NCBI GenBank assembly: GCA_016214025.1
Contig: JACRPH010000076.1
Location: 1-38,963, forward strand
Source: Candidatus Woesearchaeota archaeon
GTDB taxonomy: Archaea; Nanobdellota; Nanobdellia; Woesearchaeales; GW2011-AR9
Reading direction: 5' to 3'
Length of the DNA: 38,963 nucleotides
Positions 1 through 9,114 of this stretch are shown in pieces. The notes beneath the pieces are model-generated. The model did not search any database and was not told the DNA's origin. It saw only the letters and a program-made list of their open reading frames with translations. Positions within the stretch are counted from its first letter, which is position 1, and every line of letters starts with the position of its first letter. The position numbers and the translations under genes were made by a program.

Positions 1-62
1 CCATACACAAACTTTTTATGTACGTCCAATCCTACGTATGTTTTGATTGCGTTAGATGTCAT
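1..62 (-). CDS. IS110-family transposase, N-terminus only (truncated by window edge)
   Basis: Reverse-strand translation from ATG at 62: MTSNAIKTYVGLDVHKKFVY; YVGLDVHKK is the typical IS110 DEDD N-terminal motif; GGAGGTG SD-like sequence upstream. Confidence 0.75.
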   Translation of the reverse strand, partial: MTSNAIKTYVGLDVHKKFVY

Positions 63-234
63 TTGACATCACCTCCAAGTTTTTATATTTCATGCTAAAT
101 GCGTGGAGTATAAAAACCGCGAGGTTTAATCATGCAATCATAATCAAGCCAAATAAAGCAGAAGTATAAATATTTAGTGGTTGTATTTTGCAATACCATA
201 AAGTATAAAAAGCAGCCTCTATTTCTTAGTTAAG

Positions 235-519
235 ATGGATGTAAACTTATATGTGAAAGAGGAAAATGGGCTGAAAGTGTTGAAAGTGCCGAAATATGTA
301 GTTAAAGATCTTCTAAGAGACAGATTGAGCAAAAGTGAAGTAGCACGCATACATCGATTTGCTGAAAAAACGGAAGAGCCCAAAATATTTAAGCCGGGAA
401 GTGTTATAATCGATTTTAATGCTAAAAGCGCCAGATGTTTCCAAGCAGGGCTGGATATTAAGAATTTAGAGCCAACTTGGGAAGTTCGAAAGGAGACGAT
501 GGCGTTAGGGAATTATTGA
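235..519 (+). CDS. Hypothetical protein (94 aa)
   Basis: ORF with TATA-like AGTATAAAAAGC just upstream; no family recognised. Confidence 0.5.
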   Translation: MDVNLYVKEENGLKVLKVPKYVVKDLLRDRLSKSEVARIHRFAEKTEEPKIFKPGSVIIDFNAKSARCFQAGLDIKNLEPTWEVRKETMALGNY

Positions 520-833
520 GGTTTCCTTTTCTTAGTTTTTAACACACTAACAAAAATGTAGATAATTATACCAATCAACAAAAGTATAAACAGAATTAAA
601 ATTCCTGCAATTATTTTCATAAAGAGTCCAAGAGTAGAGAATATCACCCATATTAACCACATCACTAGAGATGACATAATTATGAACAATAACAATACCA
701 ATAACGCGCGTACTACTCCAGTAAACCTCTGCCCTTTCTTAATATCTTTCTCTGACTGATCTGCCAAACTAATCAAAAATCTGGAATTCTTCTTGATCCA
801 AGAGAAGACGTTTTGAAACAGTTCCATTTTCAC
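513..833 (-). CDS. Small membrane protein (two hydrophobic helices)
   Basis: Hydrophobic segments VVRALLVLLLFIIMSSLVMWLIWVIF and IIAGILILFILLLIGIIIYIFV. Confidence 0.55.
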   Translation of the reverse strand: MKMELFQNVFSWIKKNSRFLISLADQSEKDIKKGQRFTGVVRALLVLLLFIIMSSLVMWLIWVIFSTLGLFMKIIAGILILFILLLIGIIIYIFVSVLKTKKRKPQ

Positions 834-1036
834 CTGTTTTTTATAGCAAAGTATAAAATTGTTACTCCAACTATAATAAAAACTAACGCACCAATTATTA
901 GTCCAGCATACATCTCGCTAATAAATTTTAGTGTCAACTCCCGCATACTTGGAATCGCAAACAATGCTTGAATTAGTGCAAAGAGGATAAAAATCCCCGC
1001 AACTGCACCCATAATTGCCCGGATAGCTCTTTCCAT
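830..1036 (-). CDS. Small membrane protein
   Basis: Two hydrophobic segments; overlaps the start of the downstream ORF. Confidence 0.55.
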   Translation of the reverse strand: MERAIRAIMGAVAGIFILFALIQALFAIPSMRELTLKFISEMYAGLIIGALVFIIVGVTILYFAIKNR

Positions 1037-1052
1037 TTTGTATCACCTTATC

Positions 1053-3740
1053 CTATTTTAAACTTTCTTTGATTATCTCCTTTTCTTCTTCGGTAATGCC
1101 GTAGATTTTGTAAACTAATTCGTCTATTTCTTTGTCAGTTTTCTTGATTTCTGTTTCAATCTTGGATTTCTCATAAGTGGATTTGTCTTTGAGTTCATTT
1201 AAACGTTTGTTGAGGGAGAGCATACGCTCGACAAGATTTATAAGCGGCTGTTGCTCTTTTTCAGTTCCTATTTTGAGGGGCAAGTTCTTTATTGCACTGG
1301 GTTTAATTTCAGCAAATACTTTTCCTTTTTGAGGGTTTGATAAATAATAAAGATATTCAAATAGTTGAGAATTTAGTAGTGCTAATAAAAACTTTAAATT
1401 GATTTTATCGGAGTGTACAATGAAAAGGGAGTTTTGACAGTAATAGCTATTATCATCATAACAGGCACGAATTTTATCACTAGTTTGTCTGATAATTATC
1501 TTGGGCTCTAACATGAATTTTTCGTTAGAGGGATACATCAACCATTCTCCATATTTAATATACTGATTATTGGGAAACTTTAGTTGGTACTTATCTACAT
1601 CTTTCCCAACCAATAGGGGCTTCCATTCTTTACCTTTTCTTTCAGTAGAATGGTATATTCTCTTTTCTAAGACTTCTTTTGTTTGCGGTGGTGTACCATA
1701 ACCTATTTGATAGGGTTTTATACCCCAAATAATATCGGCATATTCGAAGAATAGTTTGCTGTTCTTCTTGAGTCTCTCCATAAAAGCATTTGTTTTAGAA
1801 TCTAAATCAATAATTATTTTACAATAAGGTTGATTTAACCAAACATCGATTGGTATTAAATGCTCAAATAATTTTACTCCTCTTTTAAATCTCTTTACTT
1901 TACAAGCTCTGTTCTTACTTGTTTCTTTTTTTAATATTATAATTGAACTTTCAACAGTTGCTTCTCCAAAAACAGCATCCCCAAAATCAATGATTTCTTT
2001 GAGATTATAATTTAGTATATTTTTTCTAAAATCTTCTGTGTTATTAATTAGTAACCATGTGTTTGGAATTATAAAACTGAAATCTCCCCCTTCTCTAAGA
2101 ATTTCAAGAGCTTTAATAATAAAGTAGAAATAAGTATCTTTGGTTTTTGATGGAACAGTGGCATATCTCTTTATTAGATAATCTTTTTCTTTTTCATTCA
2201 AATCAGCTCCCCAAGGCGGATTCCCCACCACCACATCAAAACCGCCCTTGCCCATGATTTCTTTAAATTCTTCTTCCCAAACAAAAGCAGTCCACCGGGC
2301 AACTTCTTTATTATCAATCAGGCTATTCCCGTGGCGGATATTCTCATTCAACATTGGCAACTTTTTCCCTCTTTCAGCCATTTTCACAGACAAATTTAGC
2401 TTAGCGATTGCGACTGCTCTCCTATCCAAATCTACTCCAAAGATACAATCCAACATTAAATCTCTCTTTTCTTCATACGCGAACTTTCTCTTCAATGCTT
2501 TTTCGCTTTCCTCTACCAAAACATCAAAAGCAACACGTAAAAAGCTTCCAGAGCCGCAAGCTGGGTCAAGAACTTTAACTTTCTTAATCTCTTCAAAAGA
2601 CTTTCCTTTAACATACTCTCTAACCGTGTTATTTACAATATAATCTACAATGTATTTTGGGGTGTAATAAATGCCACTTTTCTTTCTTTTTCCCAGATCT
2701 TCCTTTTCTTTGAAGCGTTTCTTGCCTGTTTGAATATGACCAATAAAATTTTCATACGTCTTTCCCAAAATATCGGCTTCTATGCTTTTAAAATCATAGG
2801 GCGGCTTTCCCTTAGGCTCTTTTAAATCAACTAAAATCTCCAATAGCTTATCATCATCAATCGCAAAATCGTCACAATCACTTTGATCAAATAAGTCGCT
2901 GTCATACACCTTTCGATAATTTTTAACTGATTCTTTAATCTTTTCAAGTAAATAGCCCGGCTTTAAAGAAAATCTGTCTCTTTTATCATAAATTAAACTT
3001 TTTAATTTGGGCTCTTCCAACTCTTTATCCTCACAAAAGCAGATGAAAATTAATCTATCAATAAACTTTTGAACCTCTTCTTCTGTTCTCATTGATTCTT
3101 CTTCTTCGATAAAATCAAGCTTGCCTTTCTTTTTTAAGTTCGTAAGAAGAATTTCTCTCCAGCGTTTCATATCTTCCAATAATTCTTCATCTACGGGGAT
3201 GTTTCTCTTGCGATTGGCTATTTTACCATAGAGAGGATTATTTCTTCCTTGAGAAATCCAAAATTCATGCTCAAAACATAAAAGTAATTTCAAATTTTCT
3301 TCGTTAAGATTAAGTAAATCTATTCTTGCGATCTCAGTTTCTTGAACAACCCTAAACTGTATTGAACAACATAAAATTACTAAATGGCGAAAGTTGGTTA
3401 AAATTGCAAAGTCGCGTTCTTTACCTCTCCCATAACCTAATGCCTGCTGGTAATATTCATAATTTCCGAGGATATCTTTAGATGGGGCCTTTGCTTCAAC
3501 AATAAATTGGGAAATTCCTTGGTGACACACAACGGAGTCAATTCTTTTTCCTCCTTGCGATTCTTCTACTTTAAACACCGAGGGGTCTCGGATATCCCAA
3601 TGTAAAACATCATGAATTAACGGGAAAATTAAACTCTGGCAAACTTGTTTTTCATTAGAAATGAAACTTTTGTTATCTTCATATTTGCGATATACATCTA
3701 ACAGATTCTTTAACGCAATTTTAACTTCCTCAATTCCCAT
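1053..3740 (-). CDS. Type IIG-like (Eco57I-type) restriction-modification enzyme
   Basis: N-terminal nuclease-like RIDSVV..FIVEAKAP; Mtase motif I DPACGSGSFLR; motif IV NPPWG; C-terminal TaqI-like specificity region (IIIRQTSD...LNSQLFEYLY...IKPSAIKNLPL). Confidence 0.85.
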   Translation of the reverse strand: MGIEEVKIALKNLLDVYRKYEDNKSFISNEKQVCQSLIFPLIHDVLHWDIRDPSVFKVEESQGGKRIDSVVCHQGISQFIVEAKAPSKDILGNYEYYQQALGYGRGKERDFAILTNFRHLVILCCSIQFRVVQETEIARIDLLNLNEENLKLLLCFEHEFWISQGRNNPLYGKIANRKRNIPVDEELLEDMKRWREILLTNLKKKGKLDFIEEEESMRTEEEVQKFIDRLIFICFCEDKELEEPKLKSLIYDKRDRFSLKPGYLLEKIKESVKNYRKVYDSDLFDQSDCDDFAIDDDKLLEILVDLKEPKGKPPYDFKSIEADILGKTYENFIGHIQTGKKRFKEKEDLGKRKKSGIYYTPKYIVDYIVNNTVREYVKGKSFEEIKKVKVLDPACGSGSFLRVAFDVLVEESEKALKRKFAYEEKRDLMLDCIFGVDLDRRAVAIAKLNLSVKMAERGKKLPMLNENIRHGNSLIDNKEVARWTAFVWEEEFKEIMGKGGFDVVVGNPPWGADLNEKEKDYLIKRYATVPSKTKDTYFYFIIKALEILREGGDFSFIIPNTWLLINNTEDFRKNILNYNLKEIIDFGDAVFGEATVESSIIILKKETSKNRACKVKRFKRGVKLFEHLIPIDVWLNQPYCKIIIDLDSKTNAFMERLKKNSKLFFEYADIIWGIKPYQIGYGTPPQTKEVLEKRIYHSTERKGKEWKPLLVGKDVDKYQLKFPNNQYIKYGEWLMYPSNEKFMLEPKIIIRQTSDKIRACYDDNSYYCQNSLFIVHSDKINLKFLLALLNSQLFEYLYYLSNPQKGKVFAEIKPSAIKNLPLKIGTEKEQQPLINLVERMLSLNKRLNELKDKSTYEKSKIETEIKKTDKEIDELVYKIYGITEEEKEIIKESLK

Positions 3741-3815
3741 CCTAATAGTTTAATCTCATTTCTTTATAAAATTTTGTAGCAAAATATATAATCTACGGCC
3801 CATCTTCACCTAAAT

Positions 3816-4448
3816 ATGGTAAAAGTACTCCTATTCGACTTTTGGGGGACGTTGATGGAAAACGGCGTGTGGAGCCCCACCCGGCAGGTAAAGGAAATAC
3901 TAGGTATACCTATACTTTTTTCAGAGTATGTGGTGCGTTTTGAGAAAACCATGATGACTTCCGATTTTCCAGAATTGAGAATGGCATTTGAAAACGTGGC
4001 CCAAGAATTTAAAGTAGACTGCTCTGAACGGCAGATGGAAATGCTTATCGGGATGTGGAACAAGTCGTGGATGTTGGCTCGGCCTTACCCTGAAACCACG
4101 GAAATGCTGGCTGAATTACAGAAAAAGCATCGTTTGGTGTTAGTTTCCAATACCGATCGTTTTTCCATAAACAACGTGTTAAATAAGTTTGGGATGAAAA
4201 AATATTTTGAAAAAGTGTTTTGCTCGTACGAATTGGGTTTGATAAAAACAGATTCAGAATTTTTACCTAAAGTATTAGCTGAGCTGGGTGCAACTGCAGA
4301 AGAGTGCGTCATGATTGGAGATAGTTTAGAGAGCGATATGCTTCCGGCGCAAAAAGCAGGAATTAAAGCGGTAATGATGGATCGCCGTAATTCTCGTCAA
4401 TTTGGATTGAAGATCAGAAATTTAAATGAATTGGAGAGTGTGCTGTAA
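3816..4448 (+). CDS. HAD-superfamily hydrolase
   Basis: FDFWGT motif I, VLVSNTD motif II, MIGDSLESDMLPAQKAG motif IV. Confidence 0.8.
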   Translation: MVKVLLFDFWGTLMENGVWSPTRQVKEILGIPILFSEYVVRFEKTMMTSDFPELRMAFENVAQEFKVDCSERQMEMLIGMWNKSWMLARPYPETTEMLAELQKKHRLVLVSNTDRFSINNVLNKFGMKKYFEKVFCSYELGLIKTDSEFLPKVLAELGATAEECVMIGDSLESDMLPAQKAGIKAVMMDRRNSRQFGLKIRNLNELESVL

Positions 4449-4449
4449 A

Positions 4450-5343
4450 ATGGTGGATATAACTTTTTTAGGAACGTCATGTATGCAGCCGACTAAAGCT
4501 AGAAATCACTCCAGCTTCCTGCTTCAGTTTAATGCTGAAAATATACTGTTTGATTGCGGCGAGGGAACACAACGGCAGATTAGGATTGCGGGAGTTAAAC
4601 CAGCTAAGATAACCCGGCTATTGATCAGCCATTGGCACGGCGATCACGTATTTGGAATTCCGGGATTGCTGAGCAGCATGGGAGCAGACCAATTCGCCAA
4701 AAAATTATATATTTACGGTCCGGAAGGCAGCAAGAAGTATTTAGAACACTTGTTGAAGTCATTTGCAGTTAAAGATATCATTGAATTTGAAGTGAAAGAA
4801 GTAAGCTCAGGAGTTTTCTTTGAGAATGAAGAGTTTGAGTTGGAAGCCCAGCCGTTAAGACATTCATCTTCGTGTGTTGGATTTGCGTTTGTAGAGAAAG
4901 ACCGATTAAGAGTAGATATGAGTAAAGCGAACAAATTTGGGCTGAAAGAAGGGCCCGTACTGGGAAAACTGCAGCGTGGAGAAGATGTAATGGTTAATGA
5001 AAAGAAAATAAAATCCAAAGATGTAACGTACTTAGTTAAAGGAAGAAAAATAAGTTACGTGGCCGATACTATTCCCTGTGCTGGAGCAAATAAGTTGGCA
5101 AAAGATGCTGATTTATTAATTTCCGAAGGAACCCATCTTAGTGATATCGCCGAAAAGACGGAGAAGTACATGCATCTTACCGTAAAAGATGCGGCTATAT
5201 TGGCTTCAGAGAACAATGCTCAGAAGTTGATAATTACCCATATAAGTCCTAGGTACAAAAGCACGGCGGATATTGTTACCGAAGCCCGAACTTATTTTGA
5301 CAACACCATTGTAGCAGAAGATTTTTTGAGGGTTAAAGTTTAA
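4450..5343 (+). CDS. rnz: Ribonuclease Z
   Basis: MVDITFLGTS start; ISHWHGDHVFGIPGLL metal motif; ISEGTHL; IITHISPRY. ATG at 4450 preferred over the ORF start at 4426. Confidence 0.92.
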   Translation: MVDITFLGTSCMQPTKARNHSSFLLQFNAENILFDCGEGTQRQIRIAGVKPAKITRLLISHWHGDHVFGIPGLLSSMGADQFAKKLYIYGPEGSKKYLEHLLKSFAVKDIIEFEVKEVSSGVFFENEEFELEAQPLRHSSSCVGFAFVEKDRLRVDMSKANKFGLKEGPVLGKLQRGEDVMVNEKKIKSKDVTYLVKGRKISYVADTIPCAGANKLAKDADLLISEGTHLSDIAEKTEKYMHLTVKDAAILASENNAQKLIITHISPRYKSTADIVTEARTYFDNTIVAEDFLRVKV

Positions 5344-5367
5344 AGCGGTAAATGCGCGATTTATCCC

Positions 5368-5772
5368 ATGAACACTAAAGCCAAAGGCACTGCCGGAGAA
5401 CGGGAATTAATCCACTTCTTAAATGATAATGGCTGGTCGGCAATTAGAAGTGCAGGTTCAGGCTCCATGAAATACCCTTCTCCCGATATCCTCGCCGGAA
5501 ATGCCATCCGCAGATTGGCTATTGAATGCAAAATTACCAAAGATAAAAATAAATACTTTGCTCCGGATGAAGTAGAGCAATTGAGAACTTTCTCCCGGAA
5601 TTTTGGGGCAGAAGCATGGATAGGAATTAAGTTTGCTGGAGAAGAATGGTATTTCTTGATGCTGGAAGATTTAGAGAATACCGGAGTTAACTTTGGTGCT
5701 TCAGTAGAATTGGCTAAGAGGAGAGGATTGACGAAGGAAGAGCTGATAGGAAAAGATGAAGGAAATATTTAA
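5368..5772 (+). CDS. hjc: Archaeal Holliday junction resolvase Hjc
   Basis: KGTAGERELIHFLNDNGWSAIRSAGSG...PDILAG...AIECKITK. Confidence 0.9.
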   Translation: MNTKAKGTAGERELIHFLNDNGWSAIRSAGSGSMKYPSPDILAGNAIRRLAIECKITKDKNKYFAPDEVEQLRTFSRNFGAEAWIGIKFAGEEWYFLMLEDLENTGVNFGASVELAKRRGLTKEELIGKDEGNI

Positions 5773-5806
5773 AAGCTGCTTCCAAATAAACACAATATCT
5801 ACTACC

Positions 5807-6412
5807 ATGCGCCTTAACCAAAAGAAAATAGAAGAAGTAGTTATTTCTGTTTTGGGTGAGCCCGGGTTAGCGCTAGCCAAAGAGCTTTACGGAAAAGAAA
5901 ATGTTAATGAGTTTGATCTGGCTCACCGCACCAAAAAAGATATAAAAGTCATCCGTAAGATGCTTTATTTTCTGTACAACCACCATTTAGTGGGATTTAC
6001 CCGTAAGAAAGACAAGCAGAAAGGATGGTATATCTATTATTGGACCATACAGCCGGACAGCATCATGTTCCATTATTTAAAACGCAGAAGAGAGATGCTA
6101 GCAGAACTAAAATCTAAATTAGAAAGCGGACAGAAAGAACTGTTTTACATCTGCAGCAAGAATTGTATTAAGTTAAATTTTGACCAGGCGTTAGATTTTG
6201 AATTTCACTGTCCGGAATGCGGAGAGTTAATAATGCCAGACGAAGGGAAAGGGTTGGAGAGTATACCTCGCCGGATTAAAGAAATTGAAGAAGAGCTGGC
6301 TTCAGCCGAGATAGAAGAAAAAAGAAAGCCGGTTAAGGCAAAGAAAATTGCCCCTAAGAAAAAAGTAGTTAAGAAAATTAAAGTAAAATTAAAGCGTAAA
6401 AAGAAAAGATAA
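5807..6412 (+). CDS. tfe: Transcription factor E (TFE alpha)
   Basis: Winged-helix region (IRKMLYFLYNHHLVGFTRKKDKQKGWYIYYW) and Zn ribbon (CSKNC...CPECG); ATG at 5807 follows Hjc. Lys-rich C-terminal tail. Confidence 0.85.
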   Translation: MRLNQKKIEEVVISVLGEPGLALAKELYGKENVNEFDLAHRTKKDIKVIRKMLYFLYNHHLVGFTRKKDKQKGWYIYYWTIQPDSIMFHYLKRRREMLAELKSKLESGQKELFYICSKNCIKLNFDQALDFEFHCPECGELIMPDEGKGLESIPRRIKEIEEELASAEIEEKRKPVKAKKIAPKKKVVKKIKVKLKRKKKR

Positions 6413-6424
6413 CAATTAAAAAAA

Positions 6425-6622
6425 CTATTTTCTCTTTTTCAGCATCGCTCTTTCAATTACAGTTTCTTCCTTAAGCACTTTCTCGGTCATCTTCTGGATG
6501 TTTCCTTCCATAGAAGCAACTCTTCTTTCCAATAAGATGAGTATTCTCAATGAATACACTATTGCGGCTAATGTGCCTACGATTACCGCCAAAATTACTT
6601 GAGCTAAATCCAATCCGGCCAT
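6425..6622 (-). CDS. Small single-TM protein
   Basis: Hydrophobic N-terminal helix VILAVIVGTLAAIVYSLRILILL, charged C-terminus. Confidence 0.45.
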   Translation of the reverse strand: MAGLDLAQVILAVIVGTLAAIVYSLRILILLERRVASMEGNIQKMTEKVLKEETVIERAMLKKRK

Positions 6623-6717
6623 GTTTTACACCTCTTTTGGTATTATTTTAGATTATTATTTTTAAATTAAACTATCAGAGTATATAAACGTTTTGGGGAG
6701 ATTGAGATTATATTCAT

Positions 6718-6954
6718 TTAGTCATCATCGGGACCGTCAGCCACTGCTCGCTCGATTCCATCTTCATCCATCCGATAATATTTATGGGTAATCGGGTCAT
6801 AATTTAGTCCTCTACGCTTTACGGCAGTTCCATGAGTATATTCGTCACCTGCCGTTCCCAAGCTTCGCCCTTCGGAATCATAATACCTATTGGTAATGGG
6901 GTCATACTCTGCATTTTCAAACTCTTTAGTTGTAGGGTTATATATCTTTGGCAT
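6718..6954 (-). CDS. Small repeat protein with YDPxTxxYY motifs
   Basis: Repeats YNPTTKEFENAEYDPITNRYYDSEG ... YDPITHKYYRMDEDG. Confidence 0.55.
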   Translation of the reverse strand: MPKIYNPTTKEFENAEYDPITNRYYDSEGRSLGTAGDEYTHGTAVKRRGLNYDPITHKYYRMDEDGIERAVADGPDDD

Positions 6955-7050
6955 TCATTTTGGAAAACAGTTTATGTATTTAAATTTTCCTTAAAAAAAT
7001 AGGCTCTTAAGCTAAAAGTTTATAAAATGTCATTAAAACTATAACAAACC

Positions 7051-7381
7051 ATGGAAGATTACGAACAACTATTGCATAAAGCGGAACAGGAACTGCCGGA
7101 GAAATCGGCCAGTTCAGAGCGGTTTGTGATAGATAAAGTCATCGTTGAAATACTTATTACGAGAATTAGCTACTCCGGGAAAGTTTGTGGGGGAGAGGAC
7201 TATTTTTGGGACTAAAGTTCCTGCTTCGTCCATCAACAAGAAAATCAGGCAATATGCTTCAGAATTGGTGTATTGCTCGGAGTGCGGAAAGCCAGAGACT
7301 AAATTAGTAGAAGAAAAAGAGGTAATATACCTGCGCTGCTTAGCCTGCGGAGCTAAAAAGCCGGTAAAGAGGGTTATTTAG
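7051..7381 (+). pseudogene. Translation initiation factor aIF2-beta, apparently frameshifted with an internal deletion
   Basis: Frame 1 from ATG 7051: MEDYEQLLHKAEQELPEKSASSERFVIDKV (aIF2-beta N-terminus), then stop; a second frame from TTG 7145: LKYLLRELATPGKFVGERTIFGTKV...YCSECGKPETKL...LRCLACGAKKPV (aIF2-beta C-terminal core and zinc ribbon). Confidence 0.8.
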
Positions 7382-7402
7382 AACAGGTCGGAGCTGAGTA
7401 TA

Positions 7403-7708
7403 ATGCTAAACAAATTTATGGTTTCCCAGAAAAATATGCCTCCGGGAATTCTAATTACGATTACAGATGTTGAAATTATAGGAAAGAAGTATGAAGAAGG
7501 GAAGAAGCAGCTTGATTTGACAAATAAGTTCTACTATGGTGAAGAGAAAGACGAGAAAGAAACGGCGGAAATTATTGAGAAAGGATATATTCTACAATTC
7601 ACTGGATTGAAAGCAGTAGGTCTAGGATTGAAATTAGGATTGATTAAAGCTGGAAGAACTATTTCTGTTGCAGGGATGCCGCATGCAGAGGTGGTGGTGG
7701 AAAGGTAG
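7403..7708 (+). CDS. DUF424 family protein
   Basis: Short basic/hydrophobic protein typical of the gene next to aIF2-beta in archaea (...TDVEIIGKKYEEGKKQLDLTNKFYYGE...). Confidence 0.75.
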   Translation: MLNKFMVSQKNMPPGILITITDVEIIGKKYEEGKKQLDLTNKFYYGEEKDEKETAEIIEKGYILQFTGLKAVGLGLKLGLIKAGRTISVAGMPHAEVVVER

Positions 7709-7723
7709 CCTGGGCTAAATCAA

Positions 7724-8716
7724 ATGATTACCGCTAGAAAAGCAGCAAAATTGGGAAAAGCTTATCTTGAATCATTAGTTCATCCCTTACCTTTATGGGT
7801 TCACCTCTGGATTACTAATCGATGCAACTTAACCTGCGATTATTGTTATGTGGTAGACAACCATTCAAAAGATCCTTCTCTGGAGAAAGTTCAATCTTGG
7901 ATTGCTCATAGTGATGCTTTGGGAGCAGCAATTGTAGCGTTTATGGGGGGAGAGCCTCTACTTAGGAAAGACTTAACTGAAATCGTTTCTTCGGCTGACC
8001 AACGAAATTTAATGACTTATTTAACCACGAATGGAAAATTATTAACTCCAAAAAGATTAGAAGAGTTAGCTCAAGCTGGTTTAGATATTTTAGAAATTTC
8101 TATAGATGGCTATGGCCAAACAAGAAAGTCTGGAAAAACATTAGACGGAAAAGAAACTTTAATTGATTGGCTGGAAGATACTCATCGAAAATATGGAATG
8201 CGATTTAAAATTCATCAAGTATTATCCCCTGAAACAGTAGAGGAAACTCCTAACCTATTAGAATTAGTTAGAAATCGAAGAATTCCAATTTCTTTTGGGA
8301 TAGTTTATCAAGCAGATAAAACAGTAAAGTTCAACCCTAAAGAAAAAGAAAAGATGGAACAAGCTTTAAGATTGCTTATAGAGAGTAAAAGAAAAGGCTT
8401 ACCAATTATTAACCCATTACGTTATTTCCAAGATGCAGGGTTCTCTTTAGAACACCCTTACCGAATTAACTGCGATATTGGTAAGTATATGATTCAAGTT
8501 TCAACCAATGGAAAAGTTTATGTCTGTTCTAAGTTGAAAGAAGAGAGTGGCATAAATTTCTTAGATATAAATAAAGATTATTTTAAGAGCGACCAACATA
8601 AAAGCAAAGAATTATTGGAACGATGCAGTTATAATTGTTTGTCGGCGTGTGCTTATACTACGAATTATTTCAGAGAAAAACCGTTGAGCTTTATTTCGGC
8701 GATGAGAAAAGGCTAG
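7724..8716 (+). CDS. Radical SAM protein with C-terminal Cys-rich (SPASM/twitch-like) region
   Basis: CNLTCDYCYV radical SAM motif; MGGEPLLRKDL; C-terminal CDIGKYMIQVSTNGKVYVCSKL...CSYNCLSAC. Confidence 0.88.
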   Translation: MITARKAAKLGKAYLESLVHPLPLWVHLWITNRCNLTCDYCYVVDNHSKDPSLEKVQSWIAHSDALGAAIVAFMGGEPLLRKDLTEIVSSADQRNLMTYLTTNGKLLTPKRLEELAQAGLDILEISIDGYGQTRKSGKTLDGKETLIDWLEDTHRKYGMRFKIHQVLSPETVEETPNLLELVRNRRIPISFGIVYQADKTVKFNPKEKEKMEQALRLLIESKRKGLPIINPLRYFQDAGFSLEHPYRINCDIGKYMIQVSTNGKVYVCSKLKEESGINFLDINKDYFKSDQHKSKELLERCSYNCLSACAYTTNYFREKPLSFISAMRKG

Positions 8717-8722
8717 AAGAAG

Positions 8723-9082
8723 TTAGTTATCCTCTTCCCCGTCATCTTCTTCCTCGTCCCCTTCCTCTTCGTCCATCAGGCTCTCTGACATTACCTGCGC
8801 TCCCAAAGAGAACATGAACTTGGCCAATTCTTTCTTAGAAAGTTCTTTCAATTCTTCTTTTCGCTCATCCCAAACTGAAGGAAATACCTCTTCTACCATT
8901 GAATCTACCATTTTTTGGCGGGCTTCGGCAGATGGAGCTTCGACGTGCATTTTATCTAATTCTGCATCAGATATTTCTTCGTGCTGCTGATAACATTCAA
9001 AGCAGAGGTGTTTTACGATAGCACACCCTTCTTCTGAACAATTCATTTCTTTACGGCATAAACTACATTTTTGTGTTTCCAT
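8723..9082 (-). CDS. Small acidic zinc-finger-like protein
   Basis: Multiple Cys (CSLCRKEMNCSEEGC...CFECYQQH) and a poly-acidic C-terminus. Confidence 0.5.
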   Translation of the reverse strand: METQKCSLCRKEMNCSEEGCAIVKHLCFECYQQHEEISDAELDKMHVEAPSAEARQKMVDSMVEEVFPSVWDERKEELKELSKKELAKFMFSLGAQVMSESLMDEEEGDEEEDDGEEDN

Positions 9083-9114
9083 TTTGTCCTCCCTAACGCT
9101 TGAATTTTATAATC

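Noticed and set aside
2248-2643. ORF opposite the R-M enzyme
   Set aside because: Antisense to the conserved Mtase motifs.
8635-8817. ORF overlapping the end of the radical SAM gene
   Set aside because: Out-of-frame read-through into the opposite-strand acidic protein gene; low-complexity proline/leucine content is an artefact.
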